From positions 236,001 to 300,000 of the forward strand of contig NZ_CANLKW010000002.1 of assembly GCF_947491795.1 (NCBI RefSeq): DNA of 64,000 nt, given 5' to 3'. The stretch comes from an uncultured Roseobacter sp. GTDB lineage: Bacteria; Pseudomonadota; Alphaproteobacteria; Rhodobacterales; Rhodobacteraceae. The notes below the pieces were generated by a model, which did no database searches, was not told the origin of the DNA, and saw only the letters and a list, made by a program, of their open reading frames with translations. Below, piece by piece: positions 9,601 to 19,265 of the stretch (position 1 is the stretch's first letter; each line of letters begins with the position of its first letter). A program made the position numbers and the translations under genes.

Positions 9601-9666
9601 TCCACGGCCAGAAATTGCCATGATTGTCGGCTATCCCTGCGCAGCGCACATCGGGGAGCCACAAAA

Positions 9667-10119
9667 ATGGACGATCAGAACCAGAGTATTTTCTTTTCCA
9701 GCGCAGCCATCGGGCTGGGCGCTCTTGGGATGCTGACCGCCCTTCTGGTGCTCTATGCAGGCCCGTTCAGCCCGCAGCCGGACATCGGCACCACACTTGG
9801 TGACATTGCCGGGAACATGAAAGCCGCCGCCCAGCGTGCTGTGCAGGGCGTGCCGCAGCCGCCGGAAACCATCGTGCAGCCCGCATGGGACATTGACCGC
9901 ATTCTGATGGCGGCGACCCCCGCACTGGGCGTGATGGGCGTTCTGAGTGCCATCATCGCGTATATCCGCCGCGAGCCGAAACGCGCTGCAACCTGCGGCA
10001 TCGCGATCAGCGCCGCCGCGATTTTTGTGCAGGTGGTACTGATTGTAGCTCTGATCATTGCCGGTGCGATGCTTCTTGTCGGGCTCATGCAGAACCTTGA
10101 TTCGATTCTGGGCGGCTGA
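9667..10119 (+). CDS. Hypothetical membrane protein
   Basis: A 150-residue protein that I do not recognise. It has a hydrophobic helix at about residues 10-31, a polar loop (about 32-75), and two or three further helices (about 80-100 and 112-145). The short loop between the helices is basic (RREPKRAAT), which would place it in the cytoplasm. The gene stands between the zinc-finger gene and polA with no overlap to either. Confidence 0.7.
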   Translation: MDDQNQSIFFSSAAIGLGALGMLTALLVLYAGPFSPQPDIGTTLGDIAGNMKAAAQRAVQGVPQPPETIVQPAWDIDRILMAATPALGVMGVLSAIIAYIRREPKRAATCGIAISAAAIFVQVVLIVALIIAGAMLLVGLMQNLDSILGG

Positions 10120-10301
10120 AGCGCCCGGCGAAAACCCCGATCACGTGGCGGCGTCTGAAGTTACAGATCTCATCACATCGCGTGATGCATGGTCCCTGAG
10201 GGATTTTTCAACCGCTCCGGACACCCACTTGTGCCTTTACGGTTCTGGACTTCGGGCCGCCGTCGCGCCATGAACGCTGACAGGCATCTGAGGAGACCGG
10301 C
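10120..10301 (+). other. Intergenic region before polA with two inverted repeats
   Basis: CATCAC (10171-10176) and GTGATG (10182-10187) form one inverted repeat. TCCC and GGGA (10193-10203) form a short hairpin followed by five T residues (10204-10208), which could be a weak terminator for the preceding membrane-protein gene. The polA start has a GAGGAG site about eight bases upstream. No small gene was found here. Confidence 0.4.
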
Positions 10302-13097
10302 ATGGCGTTTGGCAAAGGGCACCATCTTCATCTGATCGACGGATCGGCATTTATTTTCCGCGCCTATCACGCGTTGCCCCCGCTGACCCGCAAGTCAGAC
10401 GGGCTGCCCATCGGGGCGGTGTCGGGCTTCTGCAACATGCTGCACCGCTATGTGGAGGGAAACACCGGCCCGGACGCCCCCACCCATGTGGCTGTGATCT
10501 TTGACAAGGGCAGCCATACATTCCGTAACGACCTCTATGACCAGTACAAAGCCAACCGCGAGGCCATGCCCGAAGACCTGCGCCCGCAGATCCCCCTGAC
10601 CCGGCGCGCGACCGAGGCCTTCAACATCGCCTGCAAGGAAAAAGAGGGTTTCGAGGCAGACGACATCATCGCGACCCTGGCCGTGCAGGCCCGTGCCGCC
10701 GGTGGGCGCTGCACGATCATCAGTTCCGACAAGGACCTGATGCAGCTGGTGGGCGACGGTGTGGAAATGTTGGATGCGATGAAGAACAAACGCATCGACC
10801 GCGAGGGGGTGTTCGAGAAATTCGGTGTCTATCCGGACCGCGTGGTTGATGTGCAGGCGCTGGCGGGCGATTCCGTCGACAACGTGCCGGGGGCGCCCGG
10901 CATCGGCGTAAAAACCGCCGCCCTGCTGATCAACGAATACGGCGATCTGGATGCGCTGCTGGAGCGCGCCGAAGAGATCAAACAGCCCAAACGCCGTCAG
11001 ACCCTGATCGACCATGCCGAGCAGATCCGCCTGTCACGCACGCTGGTGCTGCTGGATGAAAACACGCCGCTGGACTTTACCCTCGATGATCTCGAAGTAC
11101 GCGACCCGGACCCCGAGGCCCTGATGCCTTTCCTGGCCGAGATGGAGTTCCGGACCCTGACAAAGCGGATCGCGGACCAGCTGGGCGTGGAGCCGCCCGC
11201 CATCGAGGACACGCCCGCCGCCGCCCCCGACGCGCCACAGATCGAGGACGTGCCCTTTGACCGTGCGGGCTATGAAAAGGTCGGCGATGCCGCAGCGCTG
11301 CAGACCTGGATCGATGAAATCTATGAATACGGGCATGTCGCCGTCGACACCGAAACCACCGGTCTGGACGAAATGCGCGCTGATCTGGTGGGTATCTCGC
11401 TGTGTGTGCGTCCCGGGCGCGCCTGTTACGTCCCGCTGATCCACAAAGCGCACCGGGGCGATGATCTCTTTGGCTCGGACGCGCTGGCAGAGGGGCAGAT
11501 GGCGGTCCAGGACGCGCTGGATATGCTGAAACCTGTGCTCGAGGACCCGTCGATCCTCAAGATCGGGCAGAACATGAAATACGATGCCAAGATTTTCGCG
11601 CAGAACGGCGTGGATGTGGCCCCGATCGAGGACACAATGCTCATGTCCTACGCCATGCACGCCGGGCTGCACGGGCACGGGATGGACACGCTGTCGGAAC
11701 GCCATCTCAACCACACGCCGATCCCGATAAAGCCCCTGTTAGGCTCTGGTAAATCGGCGATCACCTTTGACAAGGTGCCACTGGAAGATGCGGTTCCCTA
11801 CGCCGCCGAGGACGCGGACATCACCCTGCGTCTGTGGCAGCATTTCAAGCCGATGCTGCACCGCGCACAGGTCACACGTGTCTACGAATCCATGGAGCGC
11901 CCGCTGGTGCCGGTGCTTGCTGGCATGGAACGTTCGGGCATCAAAGTGGACCGCAACACGCTGTCGCAGATGTCCAACGCCTTCAGCCAGAAAATGGCCG
12001 GGCTGGAAGATGAGATCTATGAACTGGCGGGCCGTAAATTCAACGTCGGCTCTCCCAAGCAACTGGGCGAAATCCTGTTTGATGAGATGGGGATAGAGGG
12101 CGGCAAAAAGGGCAAGACGGGTGCCTATGCCACCGGCGCGGACGTGCTCGAAGACCTCGCCACCATGCACGAACTGCCCGCGCGCGTGCTGGACTGGCGG
12201 CAGCTTTCCAAACTGAAATCGACCTATACGGATGCGCTGCAGGATCACATCAACGCGGACACAGGTCGGGTACACACCTCTTACTCCATCGCGGGCGCAT
12301 CGACCGGCAGGCTGGCCTCAACAGACCCCAACCTGCAGAATATCCCGATCCGAACCGAAGAAGGCCGCCGCATCCGCGAGGCATTTGTCGCCGAAGAGGG
12401 CAAGACCCTCGTCGCGCTGGATTACAGCCAGATCGAGCTGCGTATCCTCGCCCATATTGCTGATATCCCGGCGCTGAAACAGGCCTTTGCCGATGGTCAG
12501 GACATCCATGCGATGACGGCGTCCGAGATGTTCGACGTGCCGATGGAGGAGATGACGCCTGACGTCCGCCGCCGCGCCAAGGCGATCAACTTTGGTGTGA
12601 TCTACGGCATCTCCGGCTTTGGACTTGCACGCAACCTGCGCATTCCACGCTCAGAAGCGCAGGGCTTTATCGACCGCTACTTTGAACGCTTTCCCGGCAT
12701 CCGCACCTATATGGACGACACCAAGGCCTTTGCGAAAGAACATGGGTATGTAGAGACGCTTTTTGGCCGGCGCATCCACACGCCCGAGATTGCCGCCAAA
12801 GGCCCCCGCGCCGGATTTGCCCAGCGCGCCGCGATCAACGCGCCGATACAGGGCACGGCGGCTGACGTGATCCGCCGGGCGATGATCCGTATGCCACCGG
12901 CTATCGAAAACCTGCCTGCCAAGATGCTGCTGCAGGTACACGATGAACTGTTGTTCGAGGTGGATCAGGGCTCAGAGGATGATCTGATCGCTGCCGCGCG
13001 GGACATCATGGAAAATGCCGCTGACCCGGTTGTAAAGCTGGACGTGAAACTGACGGTGGATGCGGGCACCGGGGCGAACTGGGCTGTGGCGCACTGA
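10302..13097 (+). CDS. polA: DNA polymerase I
   Basis: Repairs and fills gaps, including RNA primer removal at Okazaki fragments. The 931-residue protein carries all three domains. The 5'-3' exonuclease is at about 1-290. The 3'-5' proofreading domain is at about 325-520, with Asp349 and Glu351 (VDTETTGLD) and YAAEDAD present, so proofreading is probably active. The A-family polymerase core is at about 545-931, with Asp707 in DYSQIELRI and the HDELLFEV motif. It converges on the following minus-strand gene with only six bases between stops and no obvious terminator. Confidence 0.98.
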   Translation: MAFGKGHHLHLIDGSAFIFRAYHALPPLTRKSDGLPIGAVSGFCNMLHRYVEGNTGPDAPTHVAVIFDKGSHTFRNDLYDQYKANREAMPEDLRPQIPLTRRATEAFNIACKEKEGFEADDIIATLAVQARAAGGRCTIISSDKDLMQLVGDGVEMLDAMKNKRIDREGVFEKFGVYPDRVVDVQALAGDSVDNVPGAPGIGVKTAALLINEYGDLDALLERAEEIKQPKRRQTLIDHAEQIRLSRTLVLLDENTPLDFTLDDLEVRDPDPEALMPFLAEMEFRTLTKRIADQLGVEPPAIEDTPAAAPDAPQIEDVPFDRAGYEKVGDAAALQTWIDEIYEYGHVAVDTETTGLDEMRADLVGISLCVRPGRACYVPLIHKAHRGDDLFGSDALAEGQMAVQDALDMLKPVLEDPSILKIGQNMKYDAKIFAQNGVDVAPIEDTMLMSYAMHAGLHGHGMDTLSERHLNHTPIPIKPLLGSGKSAITFDKVPLEDAVPYAAEDADITLRLWQHFKPMLHRAQVTRVYESMERPLVPVLAGMERSGIKVDRNTLSQMSNAFSQKMAGLEDEIYELAGRKFNVGSPKQLGEILFDEMGIEGGKKGKTGAYATGADVLEDLATMHELPARVLDWRQLSKLKSTYTDALQDHINADTGRVHTSYSIAGASTGRLASTDPNLQNIPIRTEEGRRIREAFVAEEGKTLVALDYSQIELRILAHIADIPALKQAFADGQDIHAMTASEMFDVPMEEMTPDVRRRAKAINFGVIYGISGFGLARNLRIPRSEAQGFIDRYFERFPGIRTYMDDTKAFAKEHGYVETLFGRRIHTPEIAAKGPRAGFAQRAAINAPIQGTAADVIRRAMIRMPPAIENLPAKMLLQVHDELLFEVDQGSEDDLIAAARDIMENAADPVVKLDVKLTVDAGTGANWAVAH

Positions 13098-13103
13098 TCC
13101 GGT

Positions 13104-13826
13104 TCAGCTGGCAGTCAGCGCTTTAAGTCCTGTCAGGTCTGGCGCGGACTGACCAGAGAGCGGCCAGGCCGCGATGACCAGGCCGTCATATCCGCTGGCG
13201 GCGAGGGACTGTCGCAGCGCAACCCCGCCAGCACCCGGATCCTCGGGCAGGCAGATGACCTTCACAACATCCGCACAGTTTGTCAGCGCCGTGTCGGCGG
13301 CGGCAGCATCGACCGGCAGGTCCAGCGCCAGCCCGATCCGCTCCGAGGCAACCTCGCGCAGCACTTCCACCGCGGTGTCTCTGTCGGACAAAAACGCCCC
13401 CGGTTCCGCTTCGCACCCGATGGTCAGAGAAATATGACCCGGCAGATCATCCGCCACGGCGCGCAGGTTCTCCACCAGTGTCTCCCGTGCCGCGTCACCC
13501 GCGGCCACGCCCCCCAGTACATGCAGGCTGGTGACGCGCAGCTCATGCGCATAGCGCAGCGCGCGCCGCATATCATATCGGAACCGCCGGGCACTTTCCG
13601 GCACCGCAGCAAAGCCGCGCACCCCGCCGGTGTAGTTTGGCGGCGGCACCATGATCTGCACCAGATCCAGGCCTGCGCGCAACAAAGCCAGCTGTGTTTC
13701 CCGCGCGGGCATGTCATAGGGGAACGGTACTGCAACGCCTGTCAGCCCGGCTCTCGCGGCGGCTTCAATACGGTCCAGAAATGGCAGATCGGCCCAGAGC
13801 CGGTCCAGGTTTGCCGCGATCCGCAT
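13104..13826 (-). CDS. Hydroxypyruvate isomerase-like TIM-barrel protein (degenerate site)
   Basis: A 240-residue member of the AP-endonuclease-2/xylose-isomerase-like superfamily, closest in layout to Hyi hydroxypyruvate isomerase. I chose the ATG at 13826, with GGAGG seven bases upstream, over two in-frame GTG codons just before it. The IxxCEAEPGAF and LALDLPVD segments match metal-site strands. However, the last strand, where Hyi enzymes carry a catalytic Glu (xEYxP), reads IAAWPLSG, and the Gln/His strand reads VICLPEDP. The normal isomerase chemistry is therefore doubtful. It stands alone, convergent with polA. Confidence 0.7.
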   Translation of the reverse strand: MRIAANLDRLWADLPFLDRIEAAARAGLTGVAVPFPYDMPARETQLALLRAGLDLVQIMVPPPNYTGGVRGFAAVPESARRFRYDMRRALRYAHELRVTSLHVLGGVAAGDAARETLVENLRAVADDLPGHISLTIGCEAEPGAFLSDRDTAVEVLREVASERIGLALDLPVDAAAADTALTNCADVVKVICLPEDPGAGGVALRQSLAASGYDGLVIAAWPLSGQSAPDLTGLKALTAS

Positions 13827-13958
13827 CACCACACCTCCAATTCACTGTTCTGCACGTTAGAGACGGTTTCTGCCGGACCCAAGGGCCTGCAGCGTGCTCA
13901 GATTCGACAAATTCAGCAGAGTGTCCGCAGAGCAACGCTCACAGTGTCGGAGCGGGTT

Positions 13959-14546
13959 TCAGGGCAGCTCGGCACTGGGGATGATCCGGAAAAACGTACC
14001 CCCCGACCAGACGCCAAACCAGTCATCGTGATGCACGCCCAGATCCACCAGCCGGTAAAAACTCTTGCGGTCGATCAGCGCCTCAAGCTCAGCGCGCACC
14101 AGAACATAGGGCGACGGTTCACCGGTTTGCGCGTCGCGCACCACACGGATCGGGTTGTCCGGACCTGCGCGCATCCTGTCGCCGACCTGGGTTTCAAACC
14201 GCAGTGTCTGCTCTGCCCCTGCGCCGGTCGCCTCAAAGTCGACGGCGACAAAAGGGGCGTCATCAACCGTGATCCCAACCTTTTCTACCGGCGTGACAAG
14301 GAAATATTTACCATCTTCCTTCTTAAGTATTGACGAGAACAGCTTCACCAGTCCGGGCCTGCCGATCGGCGTGCCCTGGTAAAACCATGTACCGTCCCGC
14401 GCAATACGCATGTCGAGGTCGCCGCAAAACGGCGGATTCCACAGATGAACGGGCGGCAATCCGCGTGTTTTTGCGGCAGTTAACGATGCAGCGAGACTTT
14501 CCGCCGAAGGGGTCACGGTTTTTTGTCCACTCATAGCTTTTGCCAT
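13959..14546 (-). CDS. DUF1285 domain protein
   Basis: A 195-residue DUF1285 protein, recognised by the PPVHLWNPPFCGDLDMRI opening and the DGTWFYQGTPIGR motif. The function of the family is not known to me. The ATG at 14546 has GAAGGGA just upstream (tight spacing); an ATG at 14534 is a second candidate. Upstream in-frame codons run into the divergent moxR promoter and are unlikely. It is transcribed away from moxR. Confidence 0.85.
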   Translation of the reverse strand: MAKAMSGQKTVTPSAESLAASLTAAKTRGLPPVHLWNPPFCGDLDMRIARDGTWFYQGTPIGRPGLVKLFSSILKKEDGKYFLVTPVEKVGITVDDAPFVAVDFEATGAGAEQTLRFETQVGDRMRAGPDNPIRVVRDAQTGEPSPYVLVRAELEALIDRKSFYRLVDLGVHHDDWFGVWSGGTFFRIIPSAELP

Positions 14547-14602
14547 TTCCCTTCGTCGCGATAGAGTTACATCAGACATATAACCCATCGGAGAACAATG
14601 TC

Positions 14603-15606
<1,004 letters not shown>

Positions 15607-15610
<4 letters not shown>

Positions 15611-16485
15611 GCACAGCAACCGCCCTCCGTGCCGGTGCTGAAACCGAAGCCGCCTCGCTTCCGGCGCTGCTGGCCCGTGCCGAACACCTGGCGGGTTCTG
15701 TCCTGCTGGGCGATCACGGCAGGCGGCGTTCCGGCATGGGGGATGATTTCTGGCAGTACCGCCCGGCCCAGCCCGGTGACAGCCGCCGCATGGTCGACCA
15801 CCGCCGGTCCGCGCGGGGCGATACGGAATTCGTGCGCGAACGGGAATGGCAGATTGCCCAGTCAGTGATGTTCTGGGTGGACCAGGGCGCATCGATGCGC
15901 TTCACCAGCAACGACAACCTCCCGCAGAAAGCAGACCGCGCCAGGCTGCTCGGGCTGGCGGCAGCCATTCTGCTGGTGCGTGGCGGCGAACGTGTGGGGC
16001 TGACCGGCACCGCGCTGCCACCGCGGCGCGGCAATACCCAGATCCTGCGTCTGGCGGAGATGTTCACAACCGACGCGACGGACGACTACAGCCCGCCCGA
16101 GCACCGCGCGATGATCCCCTCTGCCAGGGCGGTGTTTGTTTCGGATTTCATGGGCGATGTCTCCGAAGTCCGGCTGGCCCTGACCAAGGCCGCAGACCGG
16201 GGCGTGCGCGGCGTACTGCTGCATCTGCTTGACCCGTCTGAGGAGGCCTTTCCCTTTCGCGGACGCACGATTTTCGAAAGTGTGGGCGGCAGTCTGAGCC
16301 ATGAGACGCTCAAGGCCAGCGACCTGCGCGACCGGTATCTCGACCGGCTGGCTAGCCGCAAGGCCGAACTCTCCGAGCTCTGCGCCGTAACAGGCTGGCA
16401 ATACGGCCTGCATCACACAGACAGCACCGCACAATCCGCACTCCTGTGGCTTTACCGTGCGCTCGACACCGGGAGCATCAGATGA
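15607..16485 (+). CDS. DUF58 protein
   Basis: A 292-residue DUF58 protein, a degenerate VWA-type domain that partners MoxR ATPases. It starts with GTG in a GTGA overlap with moxR. The family core RRSGMGDDFWQYRPAQPGD and the DHRRSARGD segment are present, followed by the VWA-like half (about 170-292) with ADRGVRGVLLHLLDPSEE. No membrane segment is obvious. It is translationally coupled on both sides, which supports a complex with MoxR and the next two membrane proteins. Confidence 0.9.
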
Positions 16486-19265
16486 CGGTTCTGGGGGGGA
16501 TAGGTTTCACGGCGCCCTGGCTGCTGATGGCGCTTTTTGCGCTGCCGATCCTCTGGCTCATCCTGCGTGCCGTGCCGCCTGCGCCGATCCGCCGTCGCTT
16601 TCCGGGCGTGGCGCTGTTGCTGGGGCTGAAGGACGACGAAACCGTCTCTGACCGAACGCCCTGGTGGCTTTTGCTGCTGCGCATGCTGGCAGTCGCGGCG
16701 ATTATCATCGGCCTCGCCGGTCCGGTGCTGAACCCCGAAGCGGATGCCGCACAGGGCGACGGGCCGCTGCTTATTGTCCTTGATGGCAGCTGGGGCGGTG
16801 CCACGCGCTGGTCCGAACAGGCAGAGGCCGTTGAGGCACAGCTGACCCGCGCCAGCCGCGCCGGGCGCACCGTTGCCTTTCTGGATATGGCCCGGCCCGA
16901 GCCCCCGGTTTTCCAGGCTGCTGATGCCTGGCGCAGCCGCCTGCCCGGGTTCCGCCCCGCCGCCTGGCAACCTGATGCCGCGCGCGCCGCCATGGCCGTT
17001 TCTTTTGCCGACGCGCTTGGCGGGTTTGATACCATGTGGTTCAGTGACGGCCTTGATTTCCCGGGCCGCGAGGATGTGCTGAGCGCTTTCCGCAACGCAG
17101 GTGCCGTTGAGATTTACCAGACGGCGGCAAACGTTCTGGCCCTGACACCTGCCGGTTTTGAGGACGGCGCGGTACAGCTGACCGCCCTGCGCGCAGCCGG
17201 CGGGCCGGAACGCGAAATTACCATCCAGGCCCAGGGGCGCGACCCTGCGGGCAACGCGTCGATACTCGCCAGCGCCGGTGCTGTTTTTGCAGCGGGCGAG
17301 ACAGAGGCATCAACGGCCCTGTCGCTGCCAGCCGAACTGCGCGCGCGCATCACGCGGTTTGACATTCAGGGGCAGCGCTCTGCCGGGGCCACCACGCTGG
17401 CCGATGACGCGCTCCGCCGCCGCGAGGTCGCGCTGATCGCCGGACGGGAAAGCCGCGAGGGTCTCCAGCTGCTCTCGCCGCTGCACTACATTGAGCAGGC
17501 GCTGGCCCCCAATGCCGATCTGATCCGCGGCGCAATCAGCGATGTGCTGCCTGCCAACCCGGATGTGATCGTCCTTGCCGATGTCGCAACTCTGTCGCCT
17601 GCCGAAACCGAAGGGCTTGGTGCCTGGATCGACGAAGGCGGGATGCTGGTGCGTTTTGCCGGGCCACGGGTGGCCGCCAGTGATATCTCGCGCATCGACG
17701 AGGATCCGATGATGCCCGTCCGTCTGCGCACAGGCGGGCGTACTGTCGGCGGTGCCATGAGCTGGGGACAGCCGAAAACCCTGGCCCCATTCCGGGAAAG
17801 TTCGCCCTTTTTCGGCCTGCGCATCCCCGATGACGTGCAGATCACCAGCCAGGTCATGGCCCAGCCCGATCCGACACTGGCAGAACGCGTGATTGCCGAG
17901 CTGACAGACGGCACGCCCCTGGTGACCCGGAAAACCCGCGAACAGGGACAGATTGTGCTCTTTCATATTACCGCCACGGCAGACTGGTCCACGCTGCCGC
18001 TCTCTGGTCTCTTTGTGCAGATGCTCGAACGGCTGGCTGTCTCCTCCTCTGCCTCGGCACCGGATGCCGCACAGCTGGACGGCACAACCTGGACACCCGA
18101 ACAGGTGATGGACGGCTTTGGCACCCTGTCGGACGCGGGCAATCTGCCCGGCGTTCCCGGCCCCGATCTGATCAATGCGCCCGCGGGCCCGGACATGCAG
18201 CCTGGCATTTATGCCGACGGCGACCGGCGTCTGGCGCGCAATGTGATCGGCGCAGAGACAACGCTGACCCCGGCGGCCTGGCCTGCTGACATTCCGATCC
18301 GCGGTTTTGCCGTGCCGCCCGAACAACCCGTTGCCGGATGGCTGCTCAGCCTCTCGGTTCTGCTGCTGCTGGCAGATGTCGTCGCCTCGCTTGCCCTGTC
18401 CGGGCGCTTACTGGGGCGGGTGAACACCGCCGCTGCCGTGGTTCTGGCGCTGCTTCTGATGCCCACCGGACCAGGCAGCGCACAGACCGCCGATGCCGAT
18501 GCCGAAGCGGATGCCTTTGCGCTGAATGCCACGGCCGAACTGGCGCTGGCCTGGGTACGCACCGGTGATGCACGGGTGGATGAGCTGTCGCAGGCCGGGC
18601 TGACCGGTCTGTCGCAGACGCTGTATTTCCGCACGTCGGTAGAGCCTGCCGAACCTGTAGGCGTTGACCTGGAAATGGACGAGCTGGCGTTTTTCCCCAT
18701 TCTCTACTGGCCCGTGACACCGGACCAGCCGCGCCCCTCGGCCGAAGCCTATGCCAAACTCAACGCCTACCTGCGCTCCGGCGGGCTGATCCTGTTTGAC
18801 ACGCGCGACGCGGATATCTCGCGCTTTGGCGGCTCCAGCCCCAACGGGCGCAAACTCCAGGATCTTGCCGCCGCCCTGGATATCCCGCCGCTGGAACCAC
18901 TGCCCACAGACCACGTGCTGACGCGCACCTTTTACCTGTTGCAGGACTTTCCGGGCCGCCACACCAGCCGCGAGGTCTGGGTCGAGGCCGCACCACCCGA
19001 TGCCGAACAGATCGAAGGCATGCCCTTCCGCAACCTCAATGACGGAGTGACCCCGGTTGTCATTGGCGGCAACGACTGGGCCGCCGCCTGGGCCATTACA
19101 CAAAACGGCGCCCCCATGGTGCCGGTCGGGCGTGGCTTTACCGGCGAGCGGCAGCGCGAACTGGCCTACCGCTTTGGTGTCAATCTCATCATGCATGTTC
19201 TCACCGGCAACTATAAATCAGACCAGGTGCATGTCCCTGCCCTTCTCGACAGGCTTGGCCAGTGA
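16482..19265 (+). CDS. BatA/DUF4159 membrane protein
   Basis: A 927-residue membrane protein. The N-terminal BatA-like region has a hydrophobic pair at about 10-30 and 62-82 (PWWLLLLRMLAVAAIII). A large outer region holds a degenerate VWA domain, and two more helices lie at about 625-670. The C-terminal third is a DUF4159 domain with a glutamine-amidotransferase-like fold (AYAKLNAYLRSGGLILFDTRD). I placed the start at the ATG of an ATGA overlap with DUF58 (16482). Such proteins are usually annotated as aerotolerance regulators; the true role is unknown. The odd mix of VWA and DUF4159 in one chain is typical of this operon type. Confidence 0.88.
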   Translation: MTVLGGIGFTAPWLLMALFALPILWLILRAVPPAPIRRRFPGVALLLGLKDDETVSDRTPWWLLLLRMLAVAAIIIGLAGPVLNPEADAAQGDGPLLIVLDGSWGGATRWSEQAEAVEAQLTRASRAGRTVAFLDMARPEPPVFQAADAWRSRLPGFRPAAWQPDAARAAMAVSFADALGGFDTMWFSDGLDFPGREDVLSAFRNAGAVEIYQTAANVLALTPAGFEDGAVQLTALRAAGGPEREITIQAQGRDPAGNASILASAGAVFAAGETEASTALSLPAELRARITRFDIQGQRSAGATTLADDALRRREVALIAGRESREGLQLLSPLHYIEQALAPNADLIRGAISDVLPANPDVIVLADVATLSPAETEGLGAWIDEGGMLVRFAGPRVAASDISRIDEDPMMPVRLRTGGRTVGGAMSWGQPKTLAPFRESSPFFGLRIPDDVQITSQVMAQPDPTLAERVIAELTDGTPLVTRKTREQGQIVLFHITATADWSTLPLSGLFVQMLERLAVSSSASAPDAAQLDGTTWTPEQVMDGFGTLSDAGNLPGVPGPDLINAPAGPDMQPGIYADGDRRLARNVIGAETTLTPAAWPADIPIRGFAVPPEQPVAGWLLSLSVLLLLADVVASLALSGRLLGRVNTAAAVVLALLLMPTGPGSAQTADADAEADAFALNATAELALAWVRTGDARVDELSQAGLTGLSQTLYFRTSVEPAEPVGVDLEMDELAFFPILYWPVTPDQPRPSAEAYAKLNAYLRSGGLILFDTRDADISRFGGSSPNGRKLQDLAAALDIPPLEPLPTDHVLTRTFYLLQDFPGRHTSREVWVEAAPPDAEQIEGMPFRNLNDGVTPVVIGGNDWAAAWAITQNGAPMVPVGRGFTGERQRELAYRFGVNLIMHVLTGNYKSDQVHVPALLDRLGQ

